From the NCBI GenBank assembly GCA_020353235.1, contig CP070693.1:347153-410221 (forward strand): 63,069 nucleotides of DNA. Reading direction: 5' to 3'. Made by a program: the position numbers and the translations under genes. Source of the stretch: Dehalococcoidia bacterium (GTDB taxonomy: Bacteria > Chloroflexota > Dehalococcoidia > Dehalococcoidales > JAUYDJ01). Position 1 is the stretch's first letter, and every line of letters starts with the position of its first letter. The notes under the pieces were generated by a model, which was not told where the DNA came from, ran no database searches, and saw only the letters and a program-made list of their open reading frames with translations. Shown in pieces: positions 7,159-15,371 of the stretch.

Positions 7159-10100
7159 TTGGCTAAGCTAAATTCTCAACAGCGGGCGTATCTGGAACAG
7201 AAATTCGGCAATCGCGTCTCCTTTCATAAGACAGAAAGAAAACTCTACAGTCACGACATCGCCGCCATGCCCAGCCTTATCAAGCCGTTCATCGGCAACA
7301 CCACCCCAGAGGCAGTAGTCCAGCCGCAAACCGAGGCGGAACTGGTTGAGCTGGTGCGCTGGGCTACCGAACAGAATGTGCCGCTGACCCCGCGGGGCAA
7401 GGCATCAACGGGCTACGGTGGTGTACTCCCCGTCAAAAAGGGATTGGTTATAGATTTCTACCAAATGAGCCAGGTCAGCCACATTGATGCCAAAGCCATG
7501 ACGGCCACGGCACAGGCGGGGGTGGTCTGGGAGAAGCTGGATCAAAAATTACAGAAGCACGACTTGACGCTGCGGCTTTATCCCACCAGCTACCCGGCAG
7601 CTACCGTCGGCGGCTGGCTGGCGCAGGGGGGGGCCGGCATCGGCTCATTTGAATTCGGCTGGTTTCAGGATAATGTGGCCAGTGCCCGGGTGGTATTGCC
7701 CGATGGCAAGGTTCAGGAATTCAGCGGGGCAGAGCTTGACCTGATTTCCAGTGCCGAGGGCATTACCGGATTCATCACCGAGGTGACGCTACGCGTCCAG
7801 CCCCTGGAGGACATGAAGATAATAGCTATCGGCTGTCCCGACCCCCACGACCTGCAACAGCTGGTACAGGCCATCATTGACCAGAAACTGCCCATCTGGT
7901 CATTAATTTTTATCAACCCGCGCATGGCTGAACTCAAGAACAAGGCGCCGCTGATGGAACACTACGGCCACCCGGTTGAGAAACACGTGCTGCTGCCGGC
8001 GTCGTACATCCTCACCCTCGCCTTACGCCAGAAGGATGAAAAGGCAGTCATGGCTAAACTACCCCAGATTATGAAGCCCTGCCAGGCAGAGCTGCTCAGC
8101 GACAAGATTGCCGAGCACGAATGGGAGAACCGCTTCAAGCTGATGATTGTCAAACGGCTGGGGCCGAGCTTGATACCAGCCGAAGCGGTGGTCCCTCTGA
8201 CCAGTCTGGGCAATATGATGGCCGAGGTAGAGCGCAAGGTAAACCAGCCCATAGTAAAGGAAGGCGTCATCATCCCGAAAAGCCATAATGGCCAACCGGA
8301 GGTGATCCTTCTGGGGTTCATCCCCGGCGACCAGCGCAAGTTCAGCTACAACTTCGTCTTCCCGCTGTCGCTGAGCTTCATGAAAATCGCCGAGAAGCAT
8401 GGTGGTCGTGCCTATTCCACCGGGCTCTACTTCGCCCGGAAAGCACCCCAGGTACTGGGCAAGGAAAGACTGGCCCGCCTCAAGGCATTCAAGAAAAAGG
8501 TAGACCGCCAGGCAATTCTGAATCCGGGCAAGGTTATCGGTGGCGGCATGCTAAGCTTGGCCACATCCATTGCCCAGCTGTTTGAGCCCCTGCTCCGACC
8601 TTTCGGCAATCAGGTTATTACCCACATCGGGGAAAGACCCGCCAAACCGGTACGCAATATTCCCCCCGATGTCGTCTGGTACGCCTACGGCTGCTCCCAG
8701 TGTGGCTACTGCATTGATGAATGCGACCAGTTCTACGGGCGAAAATGGGAGAGCCAGAGCCCGAGAGGCAAGTGGTACTGGCTACGAGAGTATGTTGAGG
8801 GCAGAGAAAACTGGGACCAGTTCATGGTGGATACCATTCTGGTCTGCACCACCTGTGAACTATGTAACCTGCGTTGCTCAGCATCACTACCCATTGAGCC
8901 ATCATGGATGAAGCTGCGCGGTCAGCTGGTCACCGACGAGAAAAGAATGACCTTCCCGCCTTTTGAGATGATGGCCGCCTCACTACGCAAAGAGGGTGAT
9001 ATCTGGGCGGCTTACCGCAAAGACCGCACCGCCTGGTTCCCCAAAGACCTGAAGGCAAAGCATGGCCCGTCGCATAAGGCGAAGATAGCCTACTTTGCCG
9101 GCTGTACCGCCAGCCATGTGGAAAATGACATTGCCATGGCTGCGGTCAGGCTGCTTGATGCCGCCGGTGTTGACTTCACTTACATCGGGGAAAAGGAAAA
9201 CTGCTGCGGGACGCCAATGCTCGTCTGCGGCAAATGGGATGTCTTTGAAGAGACGCTGCAGTCAAATATCCAGAACATGAAGGACGCCGGTGTTGATACC
9301 GTGGTCACCTCCTGCCCAGCGTGTGACATGATGTGGCGCCAGGTCTATCCGATATGGGCAGAAAAGCTGGGCATAGATTACCCTATCACCGCCAAGCATT
9401 ACAGTGAGGTAGTCACCAAGAAAATCAAGAGCGGGGAATTCAAGTTCCCTGATACCGGTCAGAAGACGACGGTAACCCTGCATGATTCGTGCCATATCGG
9501 GCGGGTGTCCAGCGTGTATGATGCCCCCCGTGACCTGATTAAAGCCATCCCCGGGGTAGAGCTGGTCGAAATGGAACACAACCGCGAATGGGCACACTGC
9601 TGCGGCAGCGTGCTCACCCTCATTAAAGACCCGCCAGTCGCCGCCGATATCGGCAAGTTCCGCATGGATGAAGCCATAGATACCGGCGCCCAGAAGCTGC
9701 TGGCGCTGTGTCCCTGCTGCGAGTTCCAGTTCCGGGTCACCGCTAAAAAGAAGCAGCTACCCATTGAGACGGTAGACCTGGCCCGCTTCGCCACTTCGGT
9801 TCTCGGCTATGATTTCCCTGACCCCAACCCTGAGGTACAGAAGCAATGGGCTGTCTTTGAAGCTATGATTGCCCTGATGACACCCCAGGGCTTTGCCGAC
9901 CTGATGGGTAGCATGTGGCCCGAGTTGATTGATGCCATGCCCTTCGGTATGGGCAAGATGATGCGGGCCATGAGCAAGGTCCCAGGGGTATTAAACCTAA
10001 TGAAGCCGATGTTCCCCATTCTGTTCCCCCGACTGCTACCGATGATGATGCCTAAGGTGATGCCGGTAATGCTGCAGCGGGTGGCGGAGCGCATACCGAT

Positions 10101-10248
10101 GCCCGACTACATGCGGGAACAGATGCCGGAGTTAATGCCCAAGGTGATGGACAATCTCATGCCCCATATGATTGGTGATGTCGTCCCGCTGGTCACCCAG
10201 CCGATGATTGACTACCTCAGGGGCAAGAAGGATGCGACACAATATTAA
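7159..10248 (+). CDS. FAD-linked oxidase fused to iron-sulfur and CCG domains (GlcD-GlcF-like), Met-rich tail
   Basis: A 1029-residue fusion. Residues about 45-210 are an FAD-binding type-4 domain (QTEAELVELVRWA, TPRGKAS, PTSYPAATVGGWLAQGG) and the region to about 455 is the matching C-terminal oxidase part. Around 510-580 are two 4Fe-4S motifs, CSQCGYCIDEC and CTTCELCNLRC. Two CCG domains follow (FAGCTAS, ENCCGTP, TSCPACD; then HDSCHIGR, HCCGS, LCPCCEF), as in glycolate-oxidase GlcF and heterodisulfide-reductase HdrD subunits. The protein probably oxidises a 2-hydroxy acid such as glycolate or lactate and passes electrons through the clusters. The last ~125 residues are an unusual Met- and Pro-rich tail. 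The start is TTG with GAGGGGG upstream. Acceptor and substrate are not shown by the sequence. Confidence 0.88.
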   Translation: MAKLNSQQRAYLEQKFGNRVSFHKTERKLYSHDIAAMPSLIKPFIGNTTPEAVVQPQTEAELVELVRWATEQNVPLTPRGKASTGYGGVLPVKKGLVIDFYQMSQVSHIDAKAMTATAQAGVVWEKLDQKLQKHDLTLRLYPTSYPAATVGGWLAQGGAGIGSFEFGWFQDNVASARVVLPDGKVQEFSGAELDLISSAEGITGFITEVTLRVQPLEDMKIIAIGCPDPHDLQQLVQAIIDQKLPIWSLIFINPRMAELKNKAPLMEHYGHPVEKHVLLPASYILTLALRQKDEKAVMAKLPQIMKPCQAELLSDKIAEHEWENRFKLMIVKRLGPSLIPAEAVVPLTSLGNMMAEVERKVNQPIVKEGVIIPKSHNGQPEVILLGFIPGDQRKFSYNFVFPLSLSFMKIAEKHGGRAYSTGLYFARKAPQVLGKERLARLKAFKKKVDRQAILNPGKVIGGGMLSLATSIAQLFEPLLRPFGNQVITHIGERPAKPVRNIPPDVVWYAYGCSQCGYCIDECDQFYGRKWESQSPRGKWYWLREYVEGRENWDQFMVDTILVCTTCELCNLRCSASLPIEPSWMKLRGQLVTDEKRMTFPPFEMMAASLRKEGDIWAAYRKDRTAWFPKDLKAKHGPSHKAKIAYFAGCTASHVENDIAMAAVRLLDAAGVDFTYIGEKENCCGTPMLVCGKWDVFEETLQSNIQNMKDAGVDTVVTSCPACDMMWRQVYPIWAEKLGIDYPITAKHYSEVVTKKIKSGEFKFPDTGQKTTVTLHDSCHIGRVSSVYDAPRDLIKAIPGVELVEMEHNREWAHCCGSVLTLIKDPPVAADIGKFRMDEAIDTGAQKLLALCPCCEFQFRVTAKKKQLPIETVDLARFATSVLGYDFPDPNPEVQKQWAVFEAMIALMTPQGFADLMGSMWPELIDAMPFGMGKMMRAMSKVPGVLNLMKPMFPILFPRLLPMMMPKVMPVMLQRVAERIPMPDYMREQMPELMPKVMDNLMPHMIGDVVPLVTQPMIDYLRGKKDATQY

Positions 10249-10314
10249 CAGGCAATATGGGGCCGAAGATCAGAGTTGAACTGATGGTTTAAGACATTGC
10301 TCCTAGAAACTCCT

Positions 10315-11217
10315 TTAGTCGTTCACTTTTGACTTGGAACTGCCAGCACTAGGTACCAGCGTGTCCAGCATCTCGCCCATGTGTTCGAAAAGCCAGAAGT
10401 GCCCGGCATTTGGAATATAGGTTGCCTCACAGTTGGGCATTTTACCCGCCATGTAGCGGCCCATCCCTCCAACGCCACGGTCCTCCTCGGCTTGCCAGAG
10501 GTGTACCTTTGTCGTGATCTCCTCAAGTGGGATCGGCCAGCACCCGGCGAGGTTAATGTCATAGGCCGAAGCGCGTCCACCCTGCCGCATTCCCTCTGTA
10601 CGATCTGGACTCAGGCGCTCACGTAATCCCAGACGGACATAGAGGGCTTTATCTGTTTCGTTCATCTCGGTAAATACAAGCTTGAGGTAAAGACCGAGAA
10701 AGTTATTCACTAAGAATGACATTAAGCCCATTTGCATACGGGGTATCCACGGTGCTCTGGAGGACAGACGGAACAGCAGGCGGAGGCCCGGATTTATACC
10801 CTCTGAGGACTGTGGTGTGAACGGTCCCACGCTACCCCAGAGTCCCACTGCGGTCAACCGCTCTGGTATCTTCCAGGCACAAGCCAGGGTAGCGGGACCA
10901 CCCCCGGAAGCACCGAGCACAGCAAACTTGTCAATTCCCAGCGCATTAGCCAATGCCACGATGTCATCCGGGTAGTCGACGATGCCATAACCGGGTAGAT
11001 AGAAATCAGAAAAACCGTAGCCAGGCCGGTCTGGAGCAATGAGGTGTAGATTAGGTCGGAAGGGGCAGTCCGGCATGAGTCCGTATAGAAGCCGGGAGTT
11101 GGGATTACCGTGGAAAAGGATAACTGGCTTCCCATCGGGATCACCATATTCAGCGTAGCAGAGCTTACGCCCATCTTGCAACTGAAGAAAGTTTGTATCT
11201 CTCAGACTGTTTTTCAT
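10315..11217 (-). CDS. Alpha/beta hydrolase
   Basis: A 300-residue alpha/beta-hydrolase-fold enzyme. The oxyanion-region motif is LFHGNPNSR near residue 35, the nucleophile elbow is GASGGG (Ser about 105), and the C-terminal histidine is in PNAGHFW. It most resembles proline-iminopeptidase/epoxide-hydrolase-like members, but the substrate cannot be told. It is transcribed alone on the minus strand and converges on the large oxidoreductase gene; about 170 bases of AT-rich sequence separate it from DegV. Confidence 0.85.
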   Translation of the reverse strand: MKNSLRDTNFLQLQDGRKLCYAEYGDPDGKPVILFHGNPNSRLLYGLMPDCPFRPNLHLIAPDRPGYGFSDFYLPGYGIVDYPDDIVALANALGIDKFAVLGASGGGPATLACAWKIPERLTAVGLWGSVGPFTPQSSEGINPGLRLLFRLSSRAPWIPRMQMGLMSFLVNNFLGLYLKLVFTEMNETDKALYVRLGLRERLSPDRTEGMRQGGRASAYDINLAGCWPIPLEEITTKVHLWQAEEDRGVGGMGRYMAGKMPNCEATYIPNAGHFWLFEHMGEMLDTLVPSAGSSKSKVND

Positions 11218-11386
11218 TATGTTCTGGAATTTTGTGGAATTTGTAAGGATTGCCTGAAGTAAATCGCAGCACTTTAAGTCCGGGCAAAATATTACCTAAA
11301 TATGGCTTCTACTCGCTATTCAATAAAAATTTAGGTAAGGACTAACACTTTATTGACCATCTACCTGCTCCTGAATCTAAGTTGTG

Positions 11387-12223
11387 TTAAGAATGTCTGA
11401 GTGCAACGAAAATAGCATTCGGTCCACAGTGTGCTCCAAGTGCAGAACCAATTTGTTCAATGTATATTCTCTCCTCTGGGAATACAGAGCCTAATCGCCT
11501 CTTTAATCCTATAGCGGTGTCATAATTTGTACTGTATGCGATACCTAAGTCCTGAATCCCGGGAGTATTGTTTACAAATTTTAATAATTCCTCAATACCA
11601 CCTTCATATGTACGTGCAAGACCTTCGACGACAACTTCGCCATCCCTGAAGGTAAGTATAGGTTTTATTCGAAATATACTTGATAATTCCACAACGTTTT
11701 TTGTCACACGTCCTCCTCTAGCGGCATACTTCAGCGTATCGAATAATCCAAGCATATGAATCTGACTGATTGCTTTATTTGTTTCGTTAACGATATGTTG
11801 AATGCTCTCACCAGCATTAGCTAGCTTAGCAGCATTAATGACAATTAAACCTAAACCGATGGAAGCAACACTTGAGTCCATGACTTTAATAGCACAGCTA
11901 GCTTTTACCTTTTTACTTCCTCTACGAGCTGAATCATACATACGGCTTAACTTTGATGAAATATGTATAGAAACAATTCCATCGGAGGTATCTTGATACT
12001 TCGAATATGCTTCAACAAAATCTTCTACGCTTGCTTCATAAGTTACAGGAGGTAAAGGGTTTTCTAATAATTGTCTGTAGAATCCAGATTTATTAATATC
12101 AATACCGTCACGGTATAATGATTTACCGATTCGTATATATCCGGGAACTATTTGAATACCTAGTTCATTAGCTAGTTCCGGAGATATATCTGAAGTGCTA
12201 TCACTCACAATCTGAATTGCCAT
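11387..12223 (-). CDS. DegV-family fatty-acid-binding protein
   Basis: A 278-residue DegV protein. It begins with the family signature IVSDSTSDISPELA, has the SIHISSKLSR segment that contacts the fatty-acid carboxylate, and ends with IGSALGAHCGPNA. Members bind fatty acids and, in Firmicutes, act as FakB delivering them to the FakA kinase; no FakA gene is beside it. The gene and its flanks are clearly richer in A and T than the neighbours, and its codon use differs (many AAT, ATA, TTA codons), a sign of recent transfer. A GGAGGT site precedes the ATG. Confidence 0.9.
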   Translation of the reverse strand: MAIQIVSDSTSDISPELANELGIQIVPGYIRIGKSLYRDGIDINKSGFYRQLLENPLPPVTYEASVEDFVEAYSKYQDTSDGIVSIHISSKLSRMYDSARRGSKKVKASCAIKVMDSSVASIGLGLIVINAAKLANAGESIQHIVNETNKAISQIHMLGLFDTLKYAARGGRVTKNVVELSSIFRIKPILTFRDGEVVVEGLARTYEGGIEELLKFVNNTPGIQDLGIAYSTNYDTAIGLKRRLGSVFPEERIYIEQIGSALGAHCGPNAIFVALRHS

Positions 12224-12248
12224 AATACCTCCTTTATCTTGGCAACTA

Positions 12249-12278
12249 ATTATACTATCTACAACTCGGTTTAGTCAT
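12249..12278 (-). promoter_or_regulatory. Putative sigma-A-type promoter of the DegV gene
   Basis: On the minus strand a TATAAT -10 box (12249-12254) lies 18 bases from ATGACT (12273-12278), a moderate -35 box. Transcription would begin about 20 bases before the DegV ATG, leaving room only for the ribosome-binding site. Confidence 0.35.
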
Positions 12279-12447
12279 GGCAGAGGGATTCGCACCTACG
12301 GCCCACGAGTACGCATGGCTGGACAGACATCCCGATGTTTATGTAGGCGTATTTACTCGTATTCTAAACGGAAGGTAACTGTTGTTATTGATTCCCGTCC
12401 ACCAAGAGTCAGAAGTAGCCTGATAGCATACTTAACCTGCCCGGCTA

Positions 12448-12774
12448 TTAAACCTCAATGCCCAGGTCGGCACTGAGCTCATCTTTTACTTCATCCAGAG
12501 CATCCATCGCGGCGTGGACGTTGTCCAGGGTATGGGTGTAAGGGTTGCGCTGGTCGGTGAGCAGGGCAATCCAGTATTCAAGGACGCTGGACTTCAGGAT
12601 TTCAACCTTGGAAATTCCGACCAAATTATAGCGTAAATTGCCAAATTCCTCCCGGGTTGCCTTGGCATATTCGATAACTTTGGGGTTGGTTTCCAGCTTT
12701 TCTAATAGCTTTTGCAGGTTGATTATATTTTCTTTGATTTGTTTTTTTAACCGTTCAGTATCTTTAGACTGCAT
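12448..12774 (-). CDS. Hypothetical helical protein, 108 residues
   Basis: The product is a charged, mostly helical protein with a probable coiled coil in the first 35 residues (LKKQIKENIINLQKLLEKL) and an acidic end. It has no cysteine and no signal peptide. I do not recognise the family. It is followed by the small HNH-like gene upstream on the same strand (12851-13093), and both could share a promoter. The frame is of reasonable length and its composition fits coding sequence. Confidence 0.55.
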   Translation of the reverse strand: MQSKDTERLKKQIKENIINLQKLLEKLETNPKVIEYAKATREEFGNLRYNLVGISKVEILKSSVLEYWIALLTDQRNPYTHTLDNVHAAMDALDEVKDELSADLGIEV

Positions 12775-12850
12775 AATAGATCCTGATTCTAGTTACACCG
12801 GTATAAGTTGTCTGATGCTGAGTTAAATCGCCGAAGGAGAACTAAGATTA

Positions 12851-13093
12851 CTAGGGGGCATTCTGATAACACTCCCAGCAAAGAATCTCCAGATTCCACA
12901 ACGCATCATCATCACAAATCTTACTTCTACAATAAGCTTCCCAGCCATCCTGCGATTCTTTGCCCCGGTTCTCCCAGGTCAGAGTTCTACCACACCTACC
13001 CCCAAGGTGTTCATGAGGTACCAGCCGGCACTCACACCTTCCTCCTGCCCTCTGCCAGCCCTCTTTTATCGTTTTATCGGAAAATACTGTCAT
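12851..13093 (-). CDS. HNH-nuclease-like small protein lacking the catalytic histidine
   Basis: An 80-residue cysteine-rich protein with a GGAGGAGGGAGACA site before its ATG. It resembles the compact HNH family that reads W-RAGGRCECR, G-RCGRTLTWENRG, then WEAHH..., and N-EILCWECH: the cysteines GGRCEC, GGRCGR and ILCWECY are all kept and would bind zinc. In the place where relatives have an AHH pair, this protein has AYCRS, so the histidine general base appears lost. It could be a degraded nuclease or a non-cleaving DNA binder. My family match is from memory of the motif only. Confidence 0.6.
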   Translation of the reverse strand: MTVFSDKTIKEGWQRAGGRCECRLVPHEHLGGRCGRTLTWENRGKESQDGWEAYCRSKICDDDALWNLEILCWECYQNAP

Positions 13094-13256
13094 TGTCTCC
13101 CTCCTCCTCTAGCCTAACCCCATTTTTTAAAAAAAGCAACCGAAATCAAAGCCAAATAGCCAGAGTGAGCGGCCAAGAGATATAAAATAACCCCTTATTT
13201 GTGCTATAAAATAGAAAAGCCAGATAACGTGAAGGGTGATGAACAAGAGGGAATGA

Positions 13257-13504
13257 ACCACCGCTTTCGGACTGAGCTTCATACCGCTAGTGCTCTGGAT
13301 ACTGTTTATCGTGTACAACTTTGACGTATATTCGCCGGCATTTCCGTGGCCAGTGTTTCTTCTGCCCACTTTACTGTATAACTGTATATCAGTTTCCAAG
13401 GCTGTCTTGCCCTGCTTGCCTTTGGAGAGCAAATTGGCAAAATGACCTGGTGGTTAGGCTTAGCAGTTGGTGTTCTGGGGGAACAGATCAGGAAGTGGTT
13501 TTAG
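13257..13504 (+). pseudogene. Possible decayed small membrane protein gene
   Basis: Two successive open stretches in different frames make up this region. The first, from 13257, gives hydrophobic segments such as LSFIPLVLWILFIVYNF and PWPVFLLPTLLY; the second, ending at the stop 13502-13504, gives LALLAFGEQIGKMTWWLGL. Read together they suggest a two-span membrane protein broken near 13375-13390. There is no clear start for the first stretch. It may also be a chance pattern in non-coding sequence, so this is a weak call. Apart from this the 13094-13596 interval has no gene, and only the ribosome-binding site of the next gene near 13585. Confidence 0.25.
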
Positions 13505-13596
13505 TTTAGCCGCTAAAAAGACATCTCAGCAGAGCGTTGCCGTGTTCGTTGACATTCGCATTTAGCCTGCCTAGAATTAATTCAGGAGGGGTTTGA

Positions 13597-15039
13597 TTGC
13601 CGGTAGGCAAGGAGCGGTATTACTATAAAGCGGTTCGCCGGGCTAGCGCCGCGGTCAATTCGGGACTGGAACTGAAAGCGGTGCTAGCCACCATTGTGCG
13701 CGGTACTGCCCGGGCGATGAATGCTGGTGCCTCACTGGTATTACTTGACGCCACCAAGAAGAAACTGATTCACAGCGCCTCGTGGGGGCTGCCCCAGTCC
13801 TATCTCCGCAAGGGGATAATGGACGCCGACAGAAGCCTGACCGAGGTGCCTACCGGGCAGCCGGTGGCTATTTTAGATGTGGCTCAGGATAGCCGCGTCC
13901 AGTACCCCGATTTAGCCCGGAAAGCGGGTATCGTCTCCATGCTGGGCGTGCCGCTTACCATCGGTGCCACCGTGGCCGGCAGTATGAGGGTCTACACCCG
14001 GCAAACCGTCGAGTTCAGCAACCAGGACATTAATTTTGTGACCGCCATGGCTAACCTAGCCGCGGTAGCCATCAACAATGACGCCCTCCGCCAGCAAAAG
14101 ACACCCGCTGAGCCCGGCGGAGACCTCTCGGAAGCGGGCACGGCACCACTGAGGCAGGCGCGTTCGGCAAGCTTCGCCCACCCCAGCGAGGAAGAATTTG
14201 CCCAGATACTGGACTTCTATAATATCGAGTGGGCATACGAGCCGCAGTCCTTCCCCCTAGCCTGGGAAGGCGAGCGGGTAACCGAGATGTTCACCCCCGA
14301 TTTCTATCTGCCCGGTCTTGAACTCTATGTCGAACTGACTACCATGAAGCAGAGCCTGGTGACCGAAAAAAATCACAAACTGCGGTGTCTCCGAGAGCTG
14401 TATCCTGAAATCAATATCACCCTGCTCTACAAGAAGGACTTTGACCGCCTGCTAGCCAAGTTCGGCTATGGCCCGTTAGCTCAGGAGCGGGGGCAGGGTG
14501 TCGGTGAGATACTGCATTCCAGTGCTGAAATCCAGCGTAGAGTGCGCGAGATGGCCAAGAAGTTGTCCAAGGACTATGCCAACCGTCGCCCGGTCATGAT
14601 AGGCGTGCTGCGTGGCGTTTTTTGCTTTATGGCTGACCTGATACGCCAGATGACCATCCCGCTTGATGTCGACTTTATGGCCATATCCTACTATGGCGGT
14701 GAGGACAGCACCATCGTTAAGATAACCAAAGACATAGATATTAATGTGGACGGCCGGCTGGTTATTCTGGTTGAGGACATTGTGGACACCGGTTTCACAC
14801 TGAACTTTGTCATTAACCACCTCAAGGCTAAGGGAGTAGCCGAGCTGGTCGTCTGTACCCTGCTGGATAAGCGGACCCGACGTATTATTGATATACCGCT
14901 GGACTACGTGGGCTTTAAAGTACCCGATGAATTTGTCATCGGCTATGGTTTAGACTATCGGGAAGAGTACCGCAACCTGCCTTTTATCAGTCTACTCAGC
15001 AAGCCAAGCCCACTCAAAATCAGACGTGGCAAGCGCTAA
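13597..15039 (+). CDS. GAF / PD-(D/E)XK-like / hypoxanthine phosphoribosyltransferase fusion
   Basis: A 480-residue three-part protein. Residues about 20-168 form a GAF ligand-sensing domain (LVLLDATKKKLIHSASWGL, VSMLGVPLTIGATVAGS). Residues about 195-292 resemble a PD-(D/E)XK nuclease fold: E215 in AYEPQ, D235 in TPDFYLP and E246 in YVELTT occupy the usual active-site places, but the lysine expected two residues after E246 is threonine. Residues about 305-475 are a phosphoribosyltransferase with the PRPP loop VILVEDIVDTGFTL at 389-402, matching HPRT, which salvages hypoxanthine and guanine. The start is a TTG behind AGGAGGGG. The hairpin RNA at 15050 lies just downstream on the other strand. 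The middle domain call is by motif only. Confidence 0.75.
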   Translation: MPVGKERYYYKAVRRASAAVNSGLELKAVLATIVRGTARAMNAGASLVLLDATKKKLIHSASWGLPQSYLRKGIMDADRSLTEVPTGQPVAILDVAQDSRVQYPDLARKAGIVSMLGVPLTIGATVAGSMRVYTRQTVEFSNQDINFVTAMANLAAVAINNDALRQQKTPAEPGGDLSEAGTAPLRQARSASFAHPSEEEFAQILDFYNIEWAYEPQSFPLAWEGERVTEMFTPDFYLPGLELYVELTTMKQSLVTEKNHKLRCLRELYPEINITLLYKKDFDRLLAKFGYGPLAQERGQGVGEILHSSAEIQRRVREMAKKLSKDYANRRPVMIGVLRGVFCFMADLIRQMTIPLDVDFMAISYYGGEDSTIVKITKDIDINVDGRLVILVEDIVDTGFTLNFVINHLKAKGVAELVVCTLLDKRTRRIIDIPLDYVGFKVPDEFVIGYGLDYREEYRNLPFISLLSKPSPLKIRRGKR

Positions 15040-15049
15040 AGGGGAACCA

Positions 15050-15175
15050 GTAATAAAAAGAAGCGCTCCAGGTAGCCTTTGTCACCCGCACCTCCTGCTT
15101 CCGTTGCTCCTTTCGGTTGCCCTACTTGGCGGCTCCTTCGGCAGTCAGTGACAACAACTCCGGTTACCTGGAGCA
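15050..15175 (-). ncRNA. Strongly structured RNA hairpin, class unknown
   Basis: A 110-base near-perfect inverted repeat: the bases 15065-15077 and 15162-15174 pair over 13 positions with one G-U, and inside 15079-15085 pairs with 15048+100=15148-15154 over seven, separated by a seven-base asymmetric loop. A further CTGC/GCAG stem (15095-15098 with 15141-15144) holds an apical part with two copies of CCGAAAGGAGC-type sequence. On the minus strand the hairpin is followed by TTCTTTTTATT, as expected for a transcript end. The layout recalls signal-recognition-particle RNA, but the conserved GGAA tetraloop region is not matched, so I do not name it. The rest of the 15040-15371 gap shows no gene. 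Confidence 0.45.
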
Positions 15176-15371
15176 TTGAGCAGTATGCCACACCCTGGTC
15201 GGGTTGTCAAGAAAACTAGCGCCATTAAAGGACGGGCTAGAGCAACTGGGGTCTAAAAAATTGGCAACGCCATAGGTGAAAATTTGCTATTTTAGCCTTT
15301 TTTGACCCCCCCTATTCCTAGGGTTGGGACAGTTCCCAATTATTATCCTTTAACGATATAATTAGGGCAAA

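Noticed and set aside
12277-12378. A 33-residue frame starting with ATG and a tRNA T-arm-like string on the minus strand in the same bases
   Set aside because: No ribosome-binding site for the frame, and the T-arm-like string (TGCGAATC rather than TTCGAATC) has poor stems; it also overlaps the probable DegV promoter.
13127-13432. 101-codon minus-strand frame near the HNH-like gene
   Set aside because: Low-complexity Lys/Gln start, no ribosome-binding site, and it overlaps the plus-strand hydrophobic remnant.
15050-15175. Calling the hairpin RNA the SRP RNA
   Set aside because: The length and stem shape fit, but the conserved GGAA tetraloop and its flanking bases are not found, so the name is not supported.
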